A stretch of DNA of 9,029 nt, taken from Clostridia bacterium. Lineage in GTDB: Bacteria > Bacillota_A > Clostridia > UMGS1883 > HGM11501. The notes below the pieces were generated by a model, which saw nothing but the letters and a program-made list of their open reading frames with translations, was not told the origin of the DNA and did no database searches. Position numbers and translations under genes: made by a program. Positions 1 through 6,641 of the stretch are shown piece after piece. The stretch covers positions 1 through 9,029 of the forward strand of contig JAFXHP010000002.1 in the NCBI GenBank assembly GCA_017536285.1, read 5' to 3'. Numbering within the stretch: position 1 is the first letter of the stretch; every line of letters begins with the position of its first letter.

Positions 1-53
1 CAATTCCATTTTGTATGTGCTAAACTGTTTGTGTCTATGTTTTCTTTTTTCAT
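1..53 (-). CDS. tnpA: IS200/IS605-family transposase TnpA, N-terminal fragment (runs off the left edge)
   Basis: Only the first 17 codons are in the window. Read on the minus strand from ATG at 53, they give MKKENIDTNSLAHTKWN. The SLAHTKWN segment is the characteristic start of the small Y1 (HUH, single-tyrosine) transposases of the IS200/IS605 family, where it is normally followed by a CKYHIVF-type strand. The catalytic HUH and tyrosine motifs would lie outside the window, so activity cannot be judged. A strong RBS (GGAGG, at 62-66 on the plus strand) sits 8 nt before the ATG. The family cuts and joins single-stranded DNA at hairpin-marked ends, and hairpins of that kind are present just upstream (148-170). 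What is seen is the start codon, the RBS and the N-terminal motif. The family call is from recognition, and it fits the hairpin-rich left end. Confidence 0.82.
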   Translation of the reverse strand, partial: MKKENIDTNSLAHTKWN

Positions 54-61
54 AGATAAAT

Positions 62-120
62 CCTCCAATGTGATTTTTATTCTTGACTGGCAGGTCAGTT
101 TTATTATATCACATTGGAGG
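62..120 (-). promoter_or_regulatory. Leader hairpin that can sequester the tnpA ribosome binding site
   Basis: A perfect 13-bp inverted repeat (CCTCCAATGTGAT at 62-74 and ATCACATTGGAGG at 108-120) flanks a 33-nt A/T-rich loop that itself contains a small TGAC/GTCA stem (84-97). In RNA read from the minus strand, the downstream arm contains the GGAGG Shine-Dalgarno of tnpA, so the folded form would block translation. IS200 is known to control tnpA by a leader structure hiding the RBS, and this arrangement matches that logic. On the plus strand the second arm is followed by T5, so it could also act as a terminator for transcription entering from the left. Confidence 0.7.
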
Positions 121-130
121 TTTTTGTTCA
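103..130 (-). promoter_or_regulatory. Probable tnpA promoter with extended -10
   Basis: On the minus strand there is an exact TATAAT (plus 103-108) preceded by TG one base upstream, giving TGATATAAT, an extended -10. A weak -35, TGAACA, lies 16 bp upstream (plus 125-130). The predicted start is near base 96, about 43 nt before the ATG. The -10 lies next to and partly within the upstream arm of the 62-120 inverted repeat, so a transcript from this promoter would not carry that arm. Confidence 0.5.
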
Positions 131-147
131 TCGGTTAACCTCCACTG

Positions 148-170
148 AACCACGCGACTATCGCGTGGTT
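148..170. repeat. Subterminal hairpin of the IS200/IS605-type left end
   Basis: A perfect 10-bp stem (AACCACGCGA at 148-157 and TCGCGTGGTT at 161-170) closes on a 3-nt CTA loop. IS200/IS605 elements lack terminal inverted repeats. Instead they carry short subterminal palindromes that TnpA binds as single-stranded hairpins, and this one lies at the expected place, between the tnpA leader and host DNA. The exact cleavage point cannot be fixed without the right end or an empty site. It probably lies in the A/T-rich stretch at about 171-183, next to the terminator of the neighbouring lipoprotein gene. Confidence 0.65.
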
Positions 171-183
171 TTCCTTTTACAAT

Positions 184-214
184 AAGAAAGCGGTTGCAAT
201 GCAACCGCTTTCTT
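184..214 (-). terminator. Hairpin terminator of the lipoprotein gene
   Basis: A 15-bp perfect inverted repeat (arms 184-198 and 200-214, AAGAAAGCGGTTGCA and its complement) lies 5 bp after the stop codon of the 220-870 gene. The stem has a GC-rich core and is flanked by A and T runs on both sides, so it could work in both directions. On the minus strand the tail is CTTTCTTATTGT, a weaker U-tract than in the other terminators of this window. The tail meets the presumed left end of the IS, which may have replaced part of it. Confidence 0.75.
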
Positions 215-219
215 TATTT

Positions 220-870
220 TTAATAGGTGAAAAATCCATCGTCTGTATTTATATTATGTATTCCGTAACACTGAAGCGTTTCGGGAAATTCTTCTTCAAA
301 GCGGTAGGGCCACCACCATAAAAATTCCTCTTTCACATTATCCGTTTCAGCCCCGGGAGTATAGAATATAAATTCTGTTCCGCCGTCAAGTCCGTAAGGT
401 GTACTTGCAACATATAAAACGCCGTCCTCAATCCACTGTTCTCCCTCTTCCTTTTCGGTTGTGATTTCGGTAATAGTCATTTTATAGGATACTTCATCAA
501 TCTTCTCAACTATTTCAAACTTGCCTGCAAAATCACATACATAGCATGTTCCGTTGGGATTATTCTCTCCGATTTCTCCCATGTTTGAATCATGGAAAGA
601 GCCGTTAAAGCTTCCGTCCTTTTCAAGATAAAGCTCTGTGCCCCAGGCCCCCGCACCGCTGGAAAAGTAAAACTCCAAAACTTCGTCAAAGGGAAGTAAA
701 ATTTTATTTTCAGATTCTATTTCCTTATCATTTTCTTTTGTTGTCTCTTTTGTTATCTCTTCTGTTATTTCTCCGCCCGCAGTTTCTGTTTCTTCACCGT
801 TTTTCATACAGCCCGAAAATGCAGACAGTATAAGCATGAGAACCAGTAAAATTCCAATAAATCTTTTCAT
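220..870 (-). CDS. Putative lipoprotein of unknown function
   Basis: This encodes 216 residues. The N-terminus is a typical lipoprotein signal: MKRF, a hydrophobic run at residues 5-18, and a lipobox-like AFSGC with the acceptor Cys at residue 21. Phe at -3 is less usual than Leu. Residues 22-56 are a Glu/Thr/Lys-rich linker, expected to hold the domain away from the membrane. The rest (about 57-216) looks beta-rich, with a Gly/Ser-rich FSSGAGAWGTELYL segment, a CYVC cysteine pair (109 and 112), a third Cys at 201 and a WWW cluster at 185-187. I recognise the general style from clostridial genomes but know no function for it. The start is supported by AAAGGAGG 6 nt before the ATG. It lies just downstream of the SLH-protein gene and is probably exported to the outer face of the membrane. 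It may be read through from that gene or from a promoter within the intervening terminator. Confidence 0.85.
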   Translation of the reverse strand: MKRFIGILLVLMLILSAFSGCMKNGEETETAGGEITEEITKETTKENDKEIESENKILLPFDEVLEFYFSSGAGAWGTELYLEKDGSFNGSFHDSNMGEIGENNPNGTCYVCDFAGKFEIVEKIDEVSYKMTITEITTEKEEGEQWIEDGVLYVASTPYGLDGGTEFIFYTPGAETDNVKEEFLWWWPYRFEEEFPETLQCYGIHNINTDDGFFTY

Positions 871-887
871 GATAGCCTCCTTTTATC

Positions 888-918
888 AAAAAACGGCGGA
901 AAATATTCCCGCCGTTTT
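888..918 (-). terminator. Terminator of the SLH-protein gene
   Basis: A 10-bp stem (AAAACGGCGG at 890-899 and CCGCCGTTTT at 909-918) with a 9-nt loop lies about 20 bp after the stop at 938. On the minus strand it is followed by TTTTTTG when the T run of the arm is included, a standard intrinsic terminator. Only 17 bp separate it from the ATG of the lipoprotein gene, and that space is largely taken by the AAAGGAGG RBS. Confidence 0.85.
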
Positions 919-928
919 ATGCTTTCAA
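900..928 (-). promoter_or_regulatory. Candidate lipoprotein promoter embedded in the terminator
   Basis: On the minus strand TTGAAA (plus 923-928) and TATTTT (plus 900-905) are separated by exactly 17 bp. The -10 candidate falls in the loop of the 888-918 terminator. Transcription would start near base 893, in the 3' arm, so the message would lack the complete terminator hairpin. The -10 matches consensus at only 4 of 6 positions, so this is a weak call. Confidence 0.3.
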
Positions 929-937
929 AACCTTTGA

Positions 938-3532
938 TTAAAAATTGTTTTCTTTTCTCTCTTCGGGATCCACAACTCTTACAATAATTGCAGAAACCTC
1001 AGCTCTCGAAATATTCGCCTTAGGATTGAAGGTTCCGTATGCATCGCTGCCTGAAAGAACGCCTGCGTTATAGAGGTAAAGTATTTCATAATAATACTTA
1101 TTGCTCTCGTCAACATCGGGAATTTCTTCAACATCGTTTATCTCTTTAAGAGCGTCCTCGGGAATTATATTAGCGAAGATATATGCCATTTCTTCACGGG
1201 TTATAGCTCTGTCATAGTTTGTAAAGTCCTTCTTCTTAATGATACCTTCTTCTATTGCGTAGTTCACATAGCCTTCATACCATGTGCTGCCTGCTTTGAA
1301 TTCGGTTTCGTTATTATAGTAAATATCGTGAACTCTTGCAGCAATTGTAAGTGCCTCTGCAACGGTAATGCTTCCGGAAGGATCGAATGTTCCGTCTGCA
1401 CGGCCTGACATAAGACCGTAACGATATGCAAGCTTAACAACGCCGGACTGCTTGGAGCCGTACCATGCATCTTCATCAATATCAGAAAAAATACCGCTGT
1501 TATACATTCTCTGGAACTTGAAGTTTTCAATTCCCTCGTCTGTTGCTTCTGCCTTTATAACCACGGTACCTGTGAAATCCTCTTCCTCAACAGTTACCGC
1601 TGTGTACTTAATAGTGATGTTACCTGCACGCTCGGGAACAAAGCTTACATCGGAGATGAGCATATCATCGTCTTCGTAATAATATTCATAACCCTTTTTA
1701 ACTTCTTCCTCGTCTTTTCCGCCGTAATCATAGTAAAGTGTTCCGTAGGTTGCGGAGGGAAGAGTGAAGACTACATATTCAAGATCGTCGCCCCAGAATT
1801 CATCGCAAGTATCATAAAAGTCATCGCCGTCAAACTTAACAGCTTTGCCCTTTTCGCCCTTGTAATTGATGGGATCGGGAGCATCCTCGTCATCGTCATC
1901 CTTAACTGTTGTAGTTCCGGTTACAGTAATTTTAATTTTACCGGTAAAACGTGTACCTTCTTCTGAATAGCCTGTATAACTGATTGTAGCAGTTCCCTTA
2001 TATCCTGACTTAGGAACGAAGCTTACATACTTTATGTAATCTGCCTCTGAATTGTAGAACTTTGTGGCGGAAGAAACCTTTTCATTTTCGTCCTTGCCCG
2101 AAGAATACTTATAGTAAAGTGTACCCTGGCTTGACGAAGGAAGAGTAAACTTTACATATTCCAAAGCTTCGCCTGTAGCTTCCTTGCAGGCATTTGTAAA
2201 GCTTGATGCAGAAAATGTTTTATAGGATGTGTTCTTTACAGAATACTTAATATCGTCCGCCTGATCTGCACTTGAAGTATCCACCTTAATGGTAACAGTA
2301 CCGTTATAGCTGTCTCCGTCAATGCTGTATCCTTCATAGTCCACAAACACTGTTCCTTCATAATCTGTTTTTGGAACATATGCCATAAGATAGAGATAGG
2401 GGCTCTTTCCGTAGTAGTACTTCTTTGAAGAGGACATTTTTGCCTTTTCACCCTCTTCATCGTCGTAGTCATAATAAAGTGAACCTTCGGAGGGCGATGA
2501 GAATTTCACATAGGAAAGCTTTGTACCTGTTTCCTCCAAACACACTTTGTTAAAATCGGAAGGGGTGAAGAATACAGATTCTCCGGTAACTTCATAATAG
2601 ATGTCATAGTCGTTATTTGATGACTCTACCTTTATGCCCATAACACCTTCGTATTTTTCGCCATCAGCATCATACGCATAATATGTAAGAGTAAAGTTTT
2701 CTTCAGCATCTTCGGATACAAGAAGCGTAACCTTGTCAATCAAGGTGGACTTTTCTGTATCCCTATAATATTTAGTTGTAGCCTTTACCTTTGTATTTGA
2801 TGTTTTTGAAGCCTTGTAGTCATAGTAAAGCACGCCTTCAGTTTCCGCATCGGGAAGTTCAAAGGTTATGTAGCTTAAAGAGAAGCCTGCGTTACGGCAA
2901 AGGGAATTGATTTCAGATGCATCAAATGTAATTTTATCTCCGGGATCAACATAATGATTTATCTTTTCAAGATCGCCCTTTTCCTCAGCCATTGTAACTT
3001 CTACAATAATCATACCTTCAAAGGTTAATCCCTTTTCGGTGCTGTAGCCTGTATAGTAGATTTCCGCTTCGCCTTCAAAGGTTGGTTTGGGAACATAGCT
3101 TATCTTGGATATAAGCTTTGCAGTGGAGCTTGAAGAGCTTCTGAGATACTCTGTACCTATTTTAACCTTATCTCCATTATCGCCGTCATAATCATGCCAT
3201 AGTGAGCCGCTACCGGCTGTGATTTCATTAATTTTAATACTCTTTAATTCATTTTTGGTTTCATCGCTGCAAGCCTGAACAAAATCAGCAACCTTAAATT
3301 TAAGCACCTCGTCGCTCTCAATTGAGTAGCGAATTGCCTTATCTCTGATTGTAGGTTCCTCTTCTTCCTCTTCTTCCGGGCCGCCCTCAAGATTTTCTTC
3401 TCCGCCCTCAAGTTCTTCAGCTGCCGGTGAGAGTGTAATTTCCTCTTCAGCCTCCTCAGCAAAAGAAGGCACCAGTCCTAAGCAAAGCATAATTGCAAGG
3501 AGCCATACAAGTATTTTTTTCATCATTTTCAT
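938..3532 (-). CDS. Secreted S-layer-homology protein with five tandem beta-rich repeats
   Basis: This encodes 864 residues. Residues 1-25 are a signal peptide (MKMMKK, hydrophobic core, likely cleavage after SFA). Residues 26-60 are a very acidic segment ending in a run of seven Glu. Five repeats of about 110 residues follow at about 66-180, 190-303, 309-418, 427-538 and 554-662. Each contains a helix-like stretch with one Cys, then a G-x-LYYDY strand, a VSFVP-like strand and an FxGxVxIxV end strand, which suggests Ig- or cadherin-like sandwiches. An acidic DDDDED linker (545-550) precedes the fifth repeat. Three SLH domains end the protein: 681-738 (FSDI...W, ADGTFDPSGSIT), 744-793 and 804-858 (AYGTFNPKANISRAE). 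SLH domains bind pyruvylated secondary wall polymer, so the protein is probably displayed non-covalently on the cell wall, with the repeats as a stalk or adhesin. The ATG at 3532 is only 3 nt from AAAGGGA; ATG at 3526 (9 nt) may be the true start. It has its own promoter and terminator. Confidence 0.92.
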   Translation of the reverse strand: MKMMKKILVWLLAIMLCLGLVPSFAEEAEEEITLSPAAEELEGGEENLEGGPEEEEEEEPTIRDKAIRYSIESDEVLKFKVADFVQACSDETKNELKSIKINEITAGSGSLWHDYDGDNGDKVKIGTEYLRSSSSSTAKLISKISYVPKPTFEGEAEIYYTGYSTEKGLTFEGMIIVEVTMAEEKGDLEKINHYVDPGDKITFDASEINSLCRNAGFSLSYITFELPDAETEGVLYYDYKASKTSNTKVKATTKYYRDTEKSTLIDKVTLLVSEDAEENFTLTYYAYDADGEKYEGVMGIKVESSNNDYDIYYEVTGESVFFTPSDFNKVCLEETGTKLSYVKFSSPSEGSLYYDYDDEEGEKAKMSSSKKYYYGKSPYLYLMAYVPKTDYEGTVFVDYEGYSIDGDSYNGTVTIKVDTSSADQADDIKYSVKNTSYKTFSASSFTNACKEATGEALEYVKFTLPSSSQGTLYYKYSSGKDENEKVSSATKFYNSEADYIKYVSFVPKSGYKGTATISYTGYSEEGTRFTGKIKITVTGTTTVKDDDDEDAPDPINYKGEKGKAVKFDGDDFYDTCDEFWGDDLEYVVFTLPSATYGTLYYDYGGKDEEEVKKGYEYYYEDDDMLISDVSFVPERAGNITIKYTAVTVEEEDFTGTVVIKAEATDEGIENFKFQRMYNSGIFSDIDEDAWYGSKQSGVVKLAYRYGLMSGRADGTFDPSGSITVAEALTIAARVHDIYYNNETEFKAGSTWYEGYVNYAIEEGIIKKKDFTNYDRAITREEMAYIFANIIPEDALKEINDVEEIPDVDESNKYYYEILYLYNAGVLSGSDAYGTFNPKANISRAEVSAIIVRVVDPEERKENNF
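1547..3337 (-). repeat. Five-fold protein repeat encoded within the SLH gene
   Basis: The five units are clearly homologous in protein but diverged. The signature strand appears as SLWHDYD, VLYYDYK, SLYYDYD, TLYYKYS and TLYYDYG, and the later strand as ISYVPK, VTLLVS, MAYVPK, VSFVPK and VSFVPE. Repeat 2 is the most degenerate, having lost the VP motif. The divergence suggests old duplications rather than recent expansion. Confidence 0.85.
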
Positions 3533-3608
3533 CAGTCCCTTTCTTTAGTGTATTCTGATTTATATGTATTTTATTTCCCTCAAAATAATTTACATTTACA
3601 CACATTAA

Positions 3609-3637
3609 ATTATACCATTTAACTCTAAGGATGTCAA
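3609..3637 (-). promoter_or_regulatory. Consensus sigma-A promoter of the SLH gene
   Basis: On the minus strand there is a perfect TTGACA (plus 3632-3637), a 17-bp spacer and a perfect TATAAT (plus 3609-3614). The predicted start is near 3602, giving a leader of about 70 nt before the ATG at 3532. The leader is A/T-rich and I see no riboswitch or strong hairpin in it. A 12-of-12 consensus match implies strong, probably housekeeping expression, as expected for an abundant surface protein. Confidence 0.88.
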
Positions 3638-3671
3638 GTTATTACGAGTTCTTTTATTTGTAAACTTTTAG

Positions 3672-3702
3672 TTAAAAAGAGGATGCGGAATCCGCACCCT
3701 CC
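3672..3702 (-). terminator. Terminator of the proBAC operon
   Basis: On the minus strand an 11-bp stem, GAGGGTGCGGA with TCCGCATCCTC (plus arms 3679-3689 and 3691-3701, one G-U pair in RNA), is followed by TTTTTAA. It begins about 5 bp after the proC stop and lies upstream of the SLH promoter, so it insulates the two transcription units. Confidence 0.9.
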
Positions 3703-3706
3703 AAGA

Positions 3707-4516
3707 TTATTTCCCAAGCTTTTTTGTCTTTTCATATGCCTTTACCACAGCATTCATACAGGTTGCACGAAAAGCCCCTTCCTCCAAGGCTTTTACGCCT
3801 TCAATGGTGCTTCCGCCCGGGCTTGTAACCTTATCCTTTAATTCCGACGGGCTTAAAGGAGATTCCTTTGCCAATTTTGCTGAGCCGATGAGTGTCTGAA
3901 CTGCCATCTCAAGTGCCTTATCCTTCGGAATACCGCAGCTTACCGCACCGTCTGCAAGAGCATCCAAAAACATAAAGCAAAACGCAGGGCCGCAGCCCGA
4001 TACTGCCGTACCGGCATCGATTAATTTTTCGGGAAATTCACATATTTCTCCGCTTTTTTCCATAATATGCAAAAATTCAGACTTATCCTTTGCGGTTACA
4101 TTTTCACTCGCACTCATAAGAATCATTCCCTCGCCCACGGAAACGGGAGTGTTAGGCATAATTCTTATAATTTTTATACCTTTCCCGAACTTTTCGGAAA
4201 GTTTTTTCATTTCAACACCTGCAAGCATTGAAACAAGAATGAGATTATCTCCTCTTTCGCAAAGTACGCCGGAAAGCTCATCTGCGATTTCGTCTAAATT
4301 CTGAGGCTTCACCGCAAGGAAGATAAATTCCGCATTTTCCGAGACTTCTTTTGTGCTTCCGTAAGCTGATGAAAGCTCCTTCGCCTTGGATGCAGCTTCA
4401 CTTTCCTCTTTTGCGGAAAGAATTATTTCTTTGCCGCCTATAGTCTTTTCTGCAGCCTTTGCAAGGGCAAACCCCATATTTCCGCAACCTATAAAGCCAA
4501 CCTTATATTTACTCAT
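3707..4516 (-). CDS. proC: Pyrroline-5-carboxylate reductase
   Basis: This catalyses the last step of proline synthesis in the cytoplasm: NAD(P)H-dependent reduction of 1-pyrroline-5-carboxylate to L-proline. The 269 residues match the usual family length. The N-terminal Rossmann fold starts with GFIGCGNMG (7-15), the nucleotide-binding loop. AVKPQ (68-72) and RIMPNTP (118-124) are family signatures. The C-terminal dimerisation and catalytic half has AVSGCGPAF (171-179) and the hallmark LKDKVTSPGGSTIEG (226-240). No key motif is missing. It is the last gene of the operon: its ATG lies 4 bp after the proA stop, and its RBS (AAGGTGA) overlaps that stop, which suggests translational coupling. 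Confidence 0.97.
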   Translation of the reverse strand: MSKYKVGFIGCGNMGFALAKAAEKTIGGKEIILSAKEESEAASKAKELSSAYGSTKEVSENAEFIFLAVKPQNLDEIADELSGVLCERGDNLILVSMLAGVEMKKLSEKFGKGIKIIRIMPNTPVSVGEGMILMSASENVTAKDKSEFLHIMEKSGEICEFPEKLIDAGTAVSGCGPAFCFMFLDALADGAVSCGIPKDKALEMAVQTLIGSAKLAKESPLSPSELKDKVTSPGGSTIEGVKALEEGAFRATCMNAVVKAYEKTKKLGK

Positions 4517-4520
4517 AAAA

Positions 4521-5777
4521 TCACCTTACCTGTCCATTACCTTCTATTATATATTTATATGCCGTAAGCTCTGAAAGTCCCATGGGACCACGAGCGTGCA
4601 TTTTCTGGGTGGAGATACCCATTTCACAGCCAAGGCCGAACTCACCGCCATCGGTAAAACGGGTGGAGGCATTTATATAAACCGCCGCAGAATCGGTCTC
4701 CGTGACAAATATTTCTGCCGTGTCCTTGTTCTCGGTGATTATTGCTTCACTGTGTCCCGTTGAATGTTTAAGGATATGCTCGATTGCCTCGGAGGCGGAA
4801 GATACAACCCTTACGGCTAAGATATAGTCCAGGAATTCCGTGTCGAAATCGTTTTCTCCTGCAGCATTTCCGTCAATTATCTTCGCCGCCTTTTCGCAGA
4901 GCCTTAATTCCACGGGGATTTTGCCCTCTGCTTTTCGCTTATCTGAAAGAACTTCGTTAACCTTTGGTAAAAACTTTTCCGCCACAGCCTCATGAACAAG
5001 AAGCACCTCCGCCGCATTACAAACGGAAGGACGGCTCGTTTTCGCATTTTCAAGGATTTTTATTGCCCGTAAGAGGTCAGCATCCTTATCCACATAGATG
5101 TGACATATTCCCGTACCCGTGTGAATGCAGGGAACGGTGGCGTTTTTAACGCAGGCGTTAATCAAACCTGCACCGCCTCGGGGAATTAAGAGATCCACCA
5201 AGCCTTCCGCCGTCATTAACACACTTGCACTTTCCCTTGTCAAGTCGCTGACCAGGTTTATGATGTCGGAGGAAAGCCCTGCCGAAGCAAGACCTTTTTT
5301 AAGGGCATCAACTATCGCCTTGCTTGTATTATAGGCTTCCTTTCCGCCACGAAGAACCACTGCATTTCCGCTTTTAACGGCAAGAGATGCGGCATCGCTT
5401 GTCACATTAGGACGGCTCTCGTAAATAATTGCAATAAGTCCCATGGGAACTCTCTTTTTAATAATTTTAAGACCGTTAGGACGAAGGGTTTCCGAGAGCG
5501 TTTCTCCCACCGGGTCATTAAGAAGAGTAATTTCCTTCATACCTTTTGCCATAGATTTAATTCTTTCTTCATTCAGCATAAGACGGTCAATCATAACATC
5601 GGAAATTTTGCCCTTTGCGTTTTCAATATCAATCATGTTTGCCGCAAGTATTTCCTTTGTTGATGAAATGACGCTTTCAGCCATAAGATTAATTGCCCTG
5701 TTTTTTGTTTCTGCATCAGCGGTTTTTATAAATTTTACCGCCGCTTTGGTTTTCTTTATAATATCTATTGTTTCCAT
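4521..5777 (-). CDS. proA: Gamma-glutamyl phosphate reductase
   Basis: This is the second step of proline synthesis: NADPH-dependent reduction of L-glutamyl 5-phosphate to glutamate 5-semialdehyde, which cyclises to pyrroline-5-carboxylate, the substrate of ProC. The 418 residues are a standard ProA length. It belongs to the aldehyde dehydrogenase superfamily. The catalytic Cys is C253 in [10 protein letters not shown], and other family segments are [11 protein letters not shown] (119-129), [13 protein letters not shown] (142-154), [10 protein letters not shown] (197-206) and the C-terminal [20 protein letters not shown] with HARGPMGL. The ATG is 6 bp after the proB stop, and its RBS (AGAGGT) overlaps the end of proB. 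ProB and ProA usually work together because glutamyl phosphate is labile. Confidence 0.97.
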   Translation of the reverse strand: METIDIIKKTKAAVKFIKTADAETKNRAINLMAESVISSTKEILAANMIDIENAKGKISDVMIDRLMLNEERIKSMAKGMKEITLLNDPVGETLSETLRPNGLKIIKKRVPMGLIAIIYESRPNVTSDAASLAVKSGNAVVLRGGKEAYNTSKAIVDALKKGLASAGLSSDIINLVSDLTRESASVLMTAEGLVDLLIPRGGAGLINACVKNATVPCIHTGTGICHIYVDKDADLLRAIKILENAKTSRPSVCNAAEVLLVHEAVAEKFLPKVNEVLSDKRKAEGKIPVELRLCEKAAKIIDGNAAGENDFDTEFLDYILAVRVVSSASEAIEHILKHSTGHSEAIITENKDTAEIFVTETDSAAVYINASTRFTDGGEFGLGCEMGISTQKMHARGPMGLSELTAYKYIIEGNGQVR

Positions 5778-5783
5778 AACAGG

Positions 5784-6548
5784 TTACCTCTTTAAAAAAC
5801 GTGTGCCGATGCTTTTACCCTCAACTATATCGTAAAGGATTAAAGGCTCTGCTCCGTTTGCAATTATCATATCGCAGTGGGCAGCCGTTGCAATTTCAGC
5901 TGCACGGATTTTTGTAATCATACCGCCCGTACCGAGACTGCTTCCGCTTCCGCCTGCAAGGGCTTTTATCTCCTCAGTTATTTCGGAAACCACGGGAATT
6001 AATTTTGCATCGGGATTGTTTTTTGGATTTTTATCGTAAAGCCCGTCAATATCCGAAAGAATTATAAGCAAATCCGCACCGATGGATGCTGAAACTTCGG
6101 CAGACAAGGTATCGTTGTCGCCGATTACGATTTCCTCGGTGGAAACTGTGTCGTTTTCGTTTATTACGGGAAGCACCGAAAGGGCCAGCAAACGCTCCAA
6201 TGTATTATGGAAATTAGCCTTACGCTCGGGATTTTTAACATCGGGTGCGGTGATTAATATCTGTGCCACGTTGTGGTTATATTCTGAAAAAAGCTTGTCA
6301 TATGTATACATAAGTTCGCACTGACCGACTGCTGCTGCCGCCTGCTTTCCGGGAATGTCTGACGGTCTTTCCGTAAGTCCCAGCTTTCCTACTCCCATGC
6401 CGATAGCACCGGAGGAAACCAAAATAATTTCATGTCCGGCATTTTTAAGGTCTGATAAAACCTTGCAAAGAGTCTCTATTCTTCTTATATTAAGTCTTCC
6501 TGTTGTGTGGGCAAGAGTGCTTGTTCCTACTTTAACCACAATTTTCAT
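5784..6548 (-). CDS. proB: Glutamate 5-kinase without a PUA domain
   Basis: This is the first, committed step of proline synthesis: ATP-dependent phosphorylation of L-glutamate to L-glutamyl 5-phosphate. The 254 residues form a complete amino-acid-kinase domain: VVKVGTSTL (4-12), [10 protein letters not shown] (45-54), NENDTVS (130-136), [11 protein letters not shown] (143-153), [11 protein letters not shown] (165-175) and GTGGMITKI (206-214). The protein ends at GTRFLKR, just where the C-terminal PUA domain begins in the roughly 367-residue E. coli enzyme. Kinase-only ProB proteins are known in other bacteria, so this is a natural short form rather than a truncation. Proline feedback residues would be in the kinase domain. 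The start is supported by AAAGGA 9 nt before the ATG. It is the first gene of the proBAC operon. Confidence 0.96.
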   Translation of the reverse strand: MKIVVKVGTSTLAHTTGRLNIRRIETLCKVLSDLKNAGHEIILVSSGAIGMGVGKLGLTERPSDIPGKQAAAAVGQCELMYTYDKLFSEYNHNVAQILITAPDVKNPERKANFHNTLERLLALSVLPVINENDTVSTEEIVIGDNDTLSAEVSASIGADLLIILSDIDGLYDKNPKNNPDAKLIPVVSEITEEIKALAGGSGSSLGTGGMITKIRAAEIATAAHCDMIIANGAEPLILYDIVEGKSIGTRFLKR

Positions 6549-6582
6549 TTTTTCAAGTCCTTTCGGATTTTAATTGCCTTTT

Positions 6583-6611
6583 ATTTTACCACAACCGAGC
6601 AATATTGTAAA
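6583..6611 (-). promoter_or_regulatory. Promoter of the proBAC operon
   Basis: On the minus strand there is TTTACA (plus 6606-6611), a 17-bp spacer and TAAAAT (plus 6583-6588), each one mismatch from consensus. The predicted start is near 6576, leaving a leader of about 28 nt, too short for a T-box or riboswitch. Control by proline is therefore likely to be at enzyme level or through a protein regulator. Confidence 0.75.
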
Positions 6612-6624
6612 GTCCAAATCATTC

Positions 6625-6641
6625 TGCTTCAGACTGAGGCA
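6625..6641 (-). terminator. Weak hairpin after the four-helix-bundle gene
   Basis: A near-palindrome, TGCTTCAG (6625-6632) and CTGAGGCA (6634-6641), has one mismatched pair and directly abuts the stop codon at 6642. It lacks a good T tract on the minus strand, so it is at best a weak terminator before the proB promoter. Confidence 0.35.

Noticed and set aside
62..125. Intrinsic terminator of a plus-strand gene entering from the left
   Set aside because: The plus-strand T5 tail would allow it, but the only gene at the left edge is tnpA on the minus strand, and the arm containing its RBS explains the inverted repeat better. A dual role is still possible.
5443..5835. A 130-codon plus-strand open frame with a hydrophobic product
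   Set aside because: It is antisense to the highly conserved N-terminus of proA. Its hydrophobicity comes from reading that helix-rich coding sequence backwards, and no RBS supports it.
6549..6582. Proline T-box or riboswitch before proB
   Set aside because: The promoter leaves a leader of only about 28 nt, with no specifier loop, T-box motif or terminator hairpin.
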